The notes beneath the pieces are model-generated. The model had not been told where the DNA came from, made no database searches, and saw nothing but the letters and a program-made list of their open reading frames with translations. Shown piece by piece: positions 1 to 6,366 of a DNA stretch of 32,178 nt (its first letter is position 1; each line of letters begins with the position of its first letter). Source of the DNA: Candidatus Baldrarchaeum yapensis (GTDB lineage: Archaea > Asgardarchaeota > Baldrarchaeia > Baldrarchaeales > Baldrarchaeaceae); assembly GCA_016840465.1 (NCBI GenBank), contig JAEOSH010000001.1:1-32178 (forward strand). The letters are read 5' to 3'. The translations under genes were made by a program, and so were the position numbers.

Positions 1-19
1 AGATGTGTATAAGAGACAG
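1..19 (+). other. Nextera/Tn5 mosaic-end adapter remnant
   Basis: The first 19 bases, AGATGTGTATAAGAGACAG, are exactly the 19-bp Tn5 mosaic end used in Nextera tagmentation libraries. This is library sequence left at the contig edge, not part of the genome. It also means the bases immediately following may come from a chimeric fragment. Confidence 0.97.
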
Positions 20-171
20 CCTTATACAAACTACACTTTAAGTGTATGATGTAAGTAATGTAAAGTTAACGCTCCTAAATTGATTCGATTGTTTCAATGC
101 ATCGCTCGCATATTGTTTTAACCCTTTTTGTAAGTAATTTGCTGCTTGACGCCATTCATATGAGTCATATT
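20..171. other. Possible foreign or chimeric contig end
   Basis: Between the adapter and the polyferredoxin stop codon there is no archaeal gene. On the minus strand a protein-like frame runs from about 190 down to a TAA at 38-40 and reads ...YEWRQAANYLQKGLKQ... It is rich in glutamine with CAA, TTA and GCA codons, unlike the glutamine-poor genes of this window. It could be the end of a bacterial gene joined by library chimerism. A 7-bp inverted repeat (TACACTT-t-AAGTGTA, 32-46) lies just after that stop. Genuine intergenic archaeal DNA is the alternative. Confidence 0.35.
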
Positions 172-1170
172 TCAAAGAGATACCGATAGTCTTAATGCAT
201 TTTCCTTGCATGCCACAATGCAAGCGAGACAACGAATACACTCCCGACTTTTTATGTTCTCCCAGTGCTCTCGTAGAATGTTTATCCCCATTGGGCACAT
301 TTCCATGCAGTATCTCTCTTTACATGCTTCCTTTAAGCATAGTGCGATTCTTCTGCTCACTCGTATGACAGAGTTTCCCGATAACGCGCCTTGGAGTGCG
401 CCCATTGGGCAGAACCATCTGCACCATGCACGTGGTACGAAAAACGAGAGTACTATTACAAATACAAGTATTGATAAGCGAAGCCAAAAGAAGTAGGGCC
501 ATTTGATGATCTCACTTATTGTTTTAAGCGAGATTCGCCCTTCTAAAATTATTCTGGGAATTGCCGAAAAGAGAAAGACGGATGGATCTATTGCCGTATA
601 AATTCCTTGTGTTAACGGTTCAAATGCCTCCAATAGAGTGTGCCAATTAAGAATTCTCGCAAGAACGAAAATCGTAGTTATCAGTATTATTACACCGAGG
701 AGCCAGTACTTAACTTTCATGAGTGTATAATTTGTCCTATGTGAAACTTTGAGGTGATTTGGATTCAATGCGCCCACAATATCCTGAATGAAGCCAAAAG
801 GGCATACCCAGCCGCAAAATGCTCTTCCAAGAAGGACCGCCGTGACTACGACTACGCCCAGCGCTACTAACGGAAACCATAATTCAAATGCGTATCGCTG
901 AATCACATCAAATGCACCAGCGACGACAGTATTAGGGGCGCTGTAAGGATAACTTATTGGAAGAACGAGTGGGTGAGATCTCAAATAATTCTCAACATTA
1001 GTATAAATGTTGGCAAAAATGTCGCTGAGCGGAAACTCCATCTTCGTCGGAAACAATTCGAACTTTTCATTAAACAGAATTATGATCGGTAAATTTATTA
1101 GGATAAATGAGACTATCTGACAAATCCTCCTGAGCGAAATATATACAATCTTTTTTAATCGAGTTCTCAC
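172..1170 (-). CDS. Membrane-bound polyferredoxin, NapH/YccM-like 4Fe-4S protein
   Basis: A 332-residue integral membrane iron-sulfur protein of the NapH/MauN/COG0348 type, which passes electrons between the quinone pool and a soluble or periplasmic partner. Hydrophobic segments lie near residues 12-33, 99-115, 155-172 and 231-246. Two CxxxCP motifs follow membrane segments (C119/C123 and C250/C254), the NapH signature. The C-terminus has two ferredoxin-like cysteine sets: C278, C283, C288, C292 and C311, C314, C317, C321. The last cysteine is followed by K rather than the usual P. The GTG start has a GAGGG site 7-8 nt upstream. It sits 10 nt downstream of a small membrane protein gene and is probably co-transcribed with it. 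No nitrate or nitrous-oxide reductase is in view, so the partner is unknown. The true 3' neighbourhood is uncertain because the contig edge may be chimeric. Confidence 0.85.
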   Translation of the reverse strand: MRTRLKKIVYISLRRICQIVSFILINLPIIILFNEKFELFPTKMEFPLSDIFANIYTNVENYLRSHPLVLPISYPYSAPNTVVAGAFDVIQRYAFELWFPLVALGVVVVTAVLLGRAFCGWVCPFGFIQDIVGALNPNHLKVSHRTNYTLMKVKYWLLGVIILITTIFVLARILNWHTLLEAFEPLTQGIYTAIDPSVFLFSAIPRIILEGRISLKTISEIIKWPYFFWLRLSILVFVIVLSFFVPRAWCRWFCPMGALQGALSGNSVIRVSRRIALCLKEACKERYCMEMCPMGINILREHWENIKSRECIRCLACIVACKENALRLSVSL

Positions 1171-1180
1171 AAGTAATCCC

Positions 1181-1321
1181 TCACGGAATTCCTATCATTG
1201 AAACCTCCGCTGGCTTGCCAATTATTTTTACCAATAATTCCAGATTCGCAAGAACTATGCCTAGAACTATTAATGAGACACCTATCATGAGCAGTGTTAG
1301 TATTGAGACGCTGTTGCGCAT
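1181..1321 (-). CDS. Small single-pass membrane protein
   Basis: A 46-residue protein with one strongly hydrophobic helix (about residues 6-27) and a short polar C-terminus. The ATG at 1321 is chosen over a longer upstream frame because GAGGT (1329-1333 on the minus strand) lies 7 nt before it. The gene ends 10 nt before the polyferredoxin start, so the two are likely one transcript, and the product may be an accessory subunit of that redox complex. No family is recognised. The function is inferred only from position. Confidence 0.55.
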   Translation of the reverse strand: MRNSVSILTLLMIGVSLIVLGIVLANLELLVKIIGKPAEVSMIGIP

Positions 1322-1433
1322 GAGTTTTACCTCGTCTGTGTTAATACGTTCATTGCAACTTCTGTAAGTGGAAAGGTTAAAATTCAGAGACCTCAAGATA
1401 GATGTTCAAATATAAAATTGCCGATGAAGAGTG

Positions 1434-1480
1434 CCTGCGTCGCTGACCTGTGATGATCCCACGCAGGGCTGAGGTGTGGG
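1434..1480 (+). promoter_or_regulatory. Leader hairpins ahead of the 1488 gene
   Basis: A TATA-like AAATATAAAA (about 1407-1416) predicts a start near 1440. Two mutually exclusive stems can form here: CCTGCGT (1434-1440) with ACGCAGG (1461-1467), and CCCACG (1458-1463) with TGTGGG (1475-1480, one G-T pair). The second overlaps the GAGGTG ribosome site (1471-1476) and could mask it. If transcription starts at 1440, only the second stem would be in the RNA. This is a structural observation without experimental support. Confidence 0.3.
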
Positions 1481-1487
1481 GGTATCG

Positions 1488-2150
1488 ATGATGGAAAATC
1501 CCCATTCGGGTCAAAGAAATCCGCATGAGGAATATCATGAGGTTATCGCTGTTCCTACACGTGTTTGCCATCATATTATTGATGTGCTTTGCTATTCTAT
1601 AATTTCGGTTTTAACTGGTGAAATTTCTATTTGTGTGGAGAAGTTTGAAAATTCTTTGGTAATTATAAACGATTCGCAAGATATCTTACTTAAAATAGGG
1701 ATTTCTCGTAGTAATAATGATAAAGTGACAGTAAGTCTAATAGGCAATCTTCCGATCAGAAGCAATTCATTAAAAAAGGAGATTATAAGAAAAACGTCGG
1801 AGATTTTAGCAATTTTAGCGGGTATGAGAGATGATTTACGTACAGATGTAATAGAGTTAATGCACAGTGTGTGTTTTCTGGAAAACTGCGGTTTTTATAT
1901 TAGGAGACGTAATTTGCAGAGTGCGTACATATTTCTTAATAGGGCGCGAGAAAGCCTCCTTAATACAAAATTGTCTTCAGAACCGATAAACGAGATAGTA
2001 TTGAAATCATTCCGCCTATTAAGCATCATATACAGACTTTTAGGGAAAGAGAGTATATCTCCGAGTCTCCTAGAGCGTATGTTTACAATAGTGTCCACAT
2101 GGAAAAACACGCTTATATTCACACTTGATGGACTGATGCATAAAGCGTGA
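1488..2150 (+). CDS. Hypothetical protein
   Basis: A 220-residue soluble protein that I do not recognise. The tandem ATG ATG at 1488-1493 is preferred as start because GGGGG/GAGGTG lies just upstream; a GTG at 1476 is the longer alternative. The N-terminal half (to about residue 90) alternates beta-like segments. The C-terminal half is mostly predicted helix with clustered arginines and leucines, loosely like a small helical repeat region. No catalytic motif, cysteine cluster or membrane segment is evident. It is followed 15 nt later by a small zinc protein and then a dehydrogenase on the same strand, so it probably heads a short operon. Confidence 0.6.
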   Translation: MMENPHSGQRNPHEEYHEVIAVPTRVCHHIIDVLCYSIISVLTGEISICVEKFENSLVIINDSQDILLKIGISRSNNDKVTVSLIGNLPIRSNSLKKEIIRKTSEILAILAGMRDDLRTDVIELMHSVCFLENCGFYIRRRNLQSAYIFLNRARESLLNTKLSSEPINEIVLKSFRLLSIIYRLLGKESISPSLLERMFTIVSTWKNTLIFTLDGLMHKA

Positions 2151-2165
2151 CGGGGCGTGTTACTG

Positions 2166-2396
2166 ATGGGGAAGGTAAAGAAGGGCGTTACGTGTGGAGT
2201 TGCCGGATGCGAAAACATAGCTGAGAGATCAATTTCTGTAGAGAAAATAAAGGGTATCATCGATGATATAGGGCTTAAATTCTCTCAAAGTGATGCACGC
2301 AGAGTTTACCTTTGCGAAAAGCACTATAAAGACGTGAAGAAGATTCTTAAGAAGAAGAAACTAACGGAAAAGTGGAGATTGGGACTGCCGTTTTAG
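2166..2396 (+). CDS. Small archaeal zinc-binding protein
   Basis: A 76-residue basic protein with one likely zinc site: C10-x4-C15 near the N-terminus and C50-x2-H53 in a YLCEKHY context. It ends in a lysine-rich helix, typical of RNA- or ribosome-associated small proteins. Layout and length resemble a family of uncharacterised small archaeal zinc proteins, from memory of the general pattern (C-x4-C ... RSLS-like ... LCxxHY). ATG at 2166 is chosen; GTG at 2157 would add three residues. The stop codon abuts the next gene's start region, suggesting translational coupling. Its role is unknown. Confidence 0.65.
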   Translation: MGKVKKGVTCGVAGCENIAERSISVEKIKGIIDDIGLKFSQSDARRVYLCEKHYKDVKKILKKKKLTEKWRLGLPF

Positions 2397-2405
2397 GTGA
2401 ACCGT

Positions 2406-3347
2406 TTGCGCAAGAAAACTGCTGTCATTGGTTGTGGGTGGTTTGGATCTGCGCATTGTCGGGTTTACAGTAGCATTTCAGATCTTGTTGCTGTTTGCGA
2501 CGTCGATGACAAGAAAGCAAAGAAATTGTCAGAAGAATACAGGGCAAACTGGTATACAGATCCGGTGGAAATGTTTGAGAAGGAAAACGTAGATGCTGTA
2601 AGCGTTGTTGTGCCTCCGGAACACATACCGAGAGTTACTAAGGTAGCGGCGGAATATGGTGTCGACGTTCTAATGGAGAAACCGCTAGGAACAAGATTAG
2701 ATGATGTGAAGAATCTCATGAAGTATACAAAGAAAGTAAGAATTATGCCCGGATTTATAGAGTTATTTAATCCCATGCTAGACGTACTTGTTGAAAATTT
2801 AGAAAATATTGGAGATACGTTGATAGTTAGCACCAAACGCATAGGGCTCATGCCCCGCAGACATTGGCAAATTGGAGTAATATTAGATCTCGCATTTCAT
2901 GATCTATACGTATTAGACAGGCTCTTTGGCGATGTTCGGGGGTTTCACGTCACGGCCAGCTATATTCATGACGACAAATTCGAAGACTATGCGATCATAA
3001 TTTTAGAATTTAAGAATGGAATCAAAGGGTTGATTGAGGCAAACTGGCTTACCCCATTTAAAGAGAGGAAAATAAGAGTCTACGGCTCAAAGGGAACATT
3101 AGAAGGAGATTTTATAACTCAGGAAATTAGATTATTACTTGGACTTGAAAAAAACTTAAAGTTCTTCAACAGAGAGATTTCCTACAAACCTATTAGAACA
3201 ATAGAACCTTTGAAGATCGAACTGGAGAAGTTTCTCTACGAAGAGGAGGATATTGTGACGTTGGAGGATGGCATACGCATTCTCGAGCTGGCGTTGAACA
3301 TTTGTAAGAAAGCATATGAGACTAAAAAGGCAATGCCAGAAACATAA
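2406..3347 (+). CDS. Gfo/Idh/MocA family NAD(P)-dependent oxidoreductase
   Basis: A 313-residue cytosolic dehydrogenase of the Gfo/Idh/MocA family, which oxidises or reduces sugars, inositols or related polyols. The N-terminal Rossmann fold has G9-C-G11-W-F-G14. The family EKP motif is E91-K92-P93, with the catalytic lysine. The second conserved block, DLAFHD, places D161, H165 and D166 in the active site. Length is normal for the family. GGTGA at 2396-2400 with a 5-nt spacer points to TTG 2406 as start, giving MRKKTAVIGCG; the GTG at 2397 is part of the ribosome site. The substrate cannot be read from sequence, and no sugar pathway gene is adjacent. Confidence 0.9.
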   Translation: MRKKTAVIGCGWFGSAHCRVYSSISDLVAVCDVDDKKAKKLSEEYRANWYTDPVEMFEKENVDAVSVVVPPEHIPRVTKVAAEYGVDVLMEKPLGTRLDDVKNLMKYTKKVRIMPGFIELFNPMLDVLVENLENIGDTLIVSTKRIGLMPRRHWQIGVILDLAFHDLYVLDRLFGDVRGFHVTASYIHDDKFEDYAIIILEFKNGIKGLIEANWLTPFKERKIRVYGSKGTLEGDFITQEIRLLLGLEKNLKFFNREISYKPIRTIEPLKIELEKFLYEEEDIVTLEDGIRILELALNICKKAYETKKAMPET

Positions 3348-3359
3348 TAATGGGTGTAC

Positions 3360-3611
3360 ATGAGCGCGTTGCTGGCAATCCTACTGATAACTCTGGTATG
3401 GACACTTGATGCGATCGCGATCGCTTTGGCAAATGATGCAGGATCCCTATTTGTGGCTTCAATGCCCGTACTGGTTACGTTGCCAGTGATATTAATATTA
3501 CTGGATAACATCGAGAATCCGCTTGTACTTGGAATAATAAAACTGTCCATTGCCGTCATTTCGTTACTAATATTTGTAAAGTTGATTCAGTTAACGGTTT
3601 TCCCCGAGTAG
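3360..3611 (+). CDS. Small membrane protein, two or three helices
   Basis: An 83-residue, very hydrophobic protein with predicted membrane segments near residues 4-24, 29-48 and 55-78, separated by short polar loops. No family is recognised. GGGTG (3352-3356) is just upstream of ATG 3360; a GTG at 3354 is the alternative. It follows the dehydrogenase by 12 nt and is probably co-transcribed. Its 3' end overlaps the convergent nucleotidyltransferase-like gene by 25 nt. Confidence 0.5.
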   Translation: MSALLAILLITLVWTLDAIAIALANDAGSLFVASMPVLVTLPVILILLDNIENPLVLGIIKLSIAVISLLIFVKLIQLTVFPE

Positions 3612-4690
3612 TTTTTTACCTTAAGTGTCTGTTCGTAGTACCTAGGACCATATGTTAGTACTATTTGGAAGAATTCTCCCTTATCTGGAGGCTTGACTTC
3701 TTCTAGCCAGCCGGATATGAAAACCTCCTCATCCTTATATGCTTGTAATCTAAACTCCTCAACATAGGAAACTACACGAATTATATCATCGGTTTTAGGC
3801 CCCTTCATTATCGTTACGTCTTCAATTTCATATACCGATGGGAAAAACATCGAATCTGTATCATCACGAACTTTCGCGAGGCATTCAATCCATCCAACCT
3901 TGCGTACACGGGTGCCAGGTGTATAAAGTGGTGAAATTTCATCCCATTTCTTAACAGGTTCAAATTCTACCTTGACAAATCTACCGAGTTTCTCACTTCG
4001 CGCATCATATATGCAATAGATCAATTTTCTGGCACCATGACTTATAAACTCATCAAATGATATGTTTTTAAACCGCCACACCTTTTCGCTCATTGTCAAC
4101 CTCCAATGTACAAATTCATTTAACCATCTTGTGTTGTTCTCCTTAAAGAGTTCGGAAAGTAGATTTCGGAGTTCTTCGGTTTCTCTTCTTCCGTAAATTA
4201 CCAAATCTATGTCGCTATAGTTAACGTGATAGAAATCATGAAGTAATGAACCAAATACCCCAAAATCTCTAATTTTCAATTTTGATCTCCCAGTTATTTC
4301 GTCTAAAATTTTAATTAGGAGTTCTACCAAGGGATCAACAACATCTGCTGTTTCTAAAATTCTTTTAAGCTTTTCGTCGGGATATCTGCATTCCACAATC
4401 ATATCATTTCTTATTCCAACAAGATAAGTGCCTAATACATCGAAATACACCTGATATTGCGGATATCTATTTAAGATGAATTTTAAGCCCTCATCTTGAT
4501 AAAACTTGTAATAAAGAATCTTGCATCCTGTTCGAGGGGCCCTCTTGTTGTTTGATTTATAAATCGTTGCGGGGGCGTACTCGGGATCGCAAATATATCC
4601 CGATTTCGGATGGTCATAGCCTAAAACTCTAAATATTATCCCTTCCTTGGATATTGGCGCATCTCTGTCACGAAGTTTTTTGCGTGACAA
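3587..4690 (-). CDS. Nucleotidyltransferase-like protein, downstream paralogue
   Basis: A 367-residue protein with a polymerase-beta-type nucleotidyltransferase signature in its centre: G147-S148-L-L, then S-D160-I-D162-L-V-I-Y-G. The N-terminal part carries GIIFRVLGYDHP and the C-terminal part a small beta-rich domain. All three parts align with the adjacent upstream gene, so this is a tandem duplicate. It resembles the archaeal predicted nucleotidyltransferases of COG1665, of unknown substrate. TTG 4690 is chosen because GGAGAGG sits 7 nt upstream and because homology with the paralogue begins about there; an ATG at 4735 would extend it. Even with TTG it overlaps the upstream gene by 55 nt, which implies tight translational coupling. 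Only the two aspartates of the GS...DxD signature are obvious; a third carboxylate could not be assigned. Confidence 0.75.
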   Translation of the reverse strand: MSRKKLRDRDAPISKEGIIFRVLGYDHPKSGYICDPEYAPATIYKSNNKRAPRTGCKILYYKFYQDEGLKFILNRYPQYQVYFDVLGTYLVGIRNDMIVECRYPDEKLKRILETADVVDPLVELLIKILDEITGRSKLKIRDFGVFGSLLHDFYHVNYSDIDLVIYGRRETEELRNLLSELFKENNTRWLNEFVHWRLTMSEKVWRFKNISFDEFISHGARKLIYCIYDARSEKLGRFVKVEFEPVKKWDEISPLYTPGTRVRKVGWIECLAKVRDDTDSMFFPSVYEIEDVTIMKGPKTDDIIRVVSYVEEFRLQAYKDEEVFISGWLEEVKPPDKGEFFQIVLTYGPRYYEQTLKVKNYSGKTVN

Positions 4691-5685
4691 ATATATTCCT
4701 CTCCAATTCCGCTCCCTATTACTATTCTCCACCACTCATCACCAGTGCTGGTGTTATATACTTTCTCGAGCATGCCAACTCCGTAAATGATATCGCCCTC
4801 CCTTGCATACCCTCTGTATGCGCCTATCATTGAGACTAGTTCCTCCGGCTTCGCATCAACATCCGGTCTTATATCACACAATGAAATTTTATAAATGGCA
4901 GGCCTGAACACCGATTCCCGTGCGTCCTTAATCTTACATACAAACTTTACTGGATGTATGGCGTGATACAGCATTTTACCATATCGTTCCTTGATCTCTT
5001 CATATTTTCGTATCGCATTAACAACAAATTTTGTGTTTAAAAAGAGCCCTTTGTTCTTTCTATATAGATCTGTGTCATCTTCGAAAATTATCTTCAATTC
5101 TCCACTTCTATGGAGTTTTTCAAGTGCATTCCTTACCCTTCTGTAATTTTCCGCCCCATAAACGGCGATGTCAATGTCACTGCCCTTTCTGTGCATTCCA
5201 AGAAGTATTGAACCATGTATACCGAAATCTTCGATGTCAACCGAAGACTCCGTACTTAGAAGTTCTATTAACTGTAATGCTCGTCTTTCAAGATCGTCTT
5301 TCTCCCTTTTGCATATTAATCTCTTCAAACCTTCTTCCGGGACATATACGTACTTTATTAATTCTCTTGGGACCGCAATGAACAGTTTTCCACTGAAGAT
5401 GCAATGATATACATACTCTGGTAGTTTTTTCGTGAATGTGGAGAGTTCTTTTACATATACATCTGGTGAGAACAATTTTCTCGGTCGATACATGCTTATT
5501 CCCGAAAACTTCCAGTGAACACTTTTTAAGAATGATATGTCGAACATTCCCACAAGATTTTCGGGTATGTACTTGGGATATGCGATTACGCGGTTCGCGG
5601 GGTGAGAATATCCAAATACGTAAAAAATAATGTTGTCGCGAGATATTACAACATCACCGTCCCTAGGAATCCATTTTCCTCTCAT
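4636..5685 (-). CDS. Nucleotidyltransferase-like protein, upstream paralogue
   Basis: A 349-residue protein with the same three-part layout as its downstream neighbour. An N-terminal module contains IIFYVFGYSHP (about 19-29). The central nucleotidyltransferase signature is HG158-S159-I-L followed by GSD170-ID172-IAVYG. A C-terminal beta-rich module holds the shared pattern F-x-P-x-x-Y-x-I. COG1665-like predicted nucleotidyltransferases are known mainly as conserved archaeal proteins of unknown substrate. The ATG at 5685 overlaps the stop of the JAMM protease gene (ATGA), so the two are translationally coupled. The catalytic signature lies far from the N-terminus (residue 158), unlike CD-NTases or minimal MNT toxins, so it should not be read as either. 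Divergence from the paralogue is large, suggesting an old duplication or heteromeric subunits. Confidence 0.75.
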   Translation of the reverse strand: MRGKWIPRDGDVVISRDNIIFYVFGYSHPANRVIAYPKYIPENLVGMFDISFLKSVHWKFSGISMYRPRKLFSPDVYVKELSTFTKKLPEYVYHCIFSGKLFIAVPRELIKYVYVPEEGLKRLICKREKDDLERRALQLIELLSTESSVDIEDFGIHGSILLGMHRKGSDIDIAVYGAENYRRVRNALEKLHRSGELKIIFEDDTDLYRKNKGLFLNTKFVVNAIRKYEEIKERYGKMLYHAIHPVKFVCKIKDARESVFRPAIYKISLCDIRPDVDAKPEELVSMIGAYRGYAREGDIIYGVGMLEKVYNTSTGDEWWRIVIGSGIGEEYICHAKNFVTEMRQYPRKG

Positions 5686-6356
5686 GGAGATAACACCAAT
5701 AACATCAGTGACAGTAAGATTATTGTCATCGATAGAATAACTAATAGGATGTTTATCGTTTTGATTTCTTCCCTAATTGCTAAAAATTCCTTCTGAATAC
5801 TCTCCTGTAATGCCTCTTCGCCCGTACCGTCAACAAATCTCTTACCTAAAATTTCCATTGCTGCATATGCAATAATCTTAAGCACATCTTCTGATGATAC
5901 CTCCCATAATATTTCGGCGGGTCTTTCATTTTCCAATCTGTAAACTTTAATATCACTCGTAAATACCTCACGATCTCTTACCCATCTGCTCGGATCTATC
6001 ACCAGGGCTATTGCCTTATCGTAAAGTTTCTGATAGATTCTTTGAGTATTCACGTCAATTTCACTCAGAAAATCAGCACCATACCCCGGGTGGCTATGCC
6101 ACCATCCGATGATTTTCTCTTCCGATGATTTTCTTTCAAGACTCTCAGCTATATTGGCTATTTTTACAGGATCTAAGAGAACATATGCCTTACTGGACGT
6201 TTCACAAACTTCTTCAGCGTCGGTTACAAATATTTCATCTTTGACCTCTTTACCTATAAGAATACCGCCTGTCTCATTACTATAAGCATTTACAGCGAAT
6301 ACGAATATTTTTAAAAATGCTATTGGCGAAATTTTTACAGAAGGCCTATTTTCCAT
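5682..6356 (-). CDS. Tail-anchored JAMM/MPN+ metalloprotease, Rpn11-like
   Basis: A 224-residue JAB1/MPN/Mov34 protein with a complete zinc isopeptidase signature: E28, then H87-S-H89-P with S98 and D101. The surrounding GWWHSHPGYG and DVNTQ strings closely recall eukaryotic Rpn11/CSN5 (GWYHSHPGFG ... D-x-NTQ). Such enzymes cleave ubiquitin-like modifiers or process their precursors. The C-terminus is a single hydrophobic helix (about 203-222) ending two residues later, so the catalytic domain should face the cytosol as a tail-anchored protein. ATG 6356 is chosen because GAGGAG is 6 nt upstream; in-frame ATGs at 6374 and 6380 lack a site and overlap gltX. It lies between gltX (10 nt gap) and the nucleotidyltransferase pair (ATGA overlap). 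No ubiquitin-like, E1 or E2 gene is in this window. Confidence 0.88.
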   Translation of the reverse strand: MENRPSVKISPIAFLKIFVFAVNAYSNETGGILIGKEVKDEIFVTDAEEVCETSSKAYVLLDPVKIANIAESLERKSSEEKIIGWWHSHPGYGADFLSEIDVNTQRIYQKLYDKAIALVIDPSRWVRDREVFTSDIKVYRLENERPAEILWEVSSEDVLKIIAYAAMEILGKRFVDGTGEEALQESIQKEFLAIREEIKTINILLVILSMTIILLSLMLLVLSP

Positions 6357-6366
6357 CAAAATCTCC

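Noticed and set aside
3587-6356. CBASS-type antiviral system (NTase plus JAMM)
   Set aside because: No E1/E2 or effector gene is present, the nucleotidyltransferase core is at mid-protein instead of near the N-terminus, and the operon includes housekeeping gltX.
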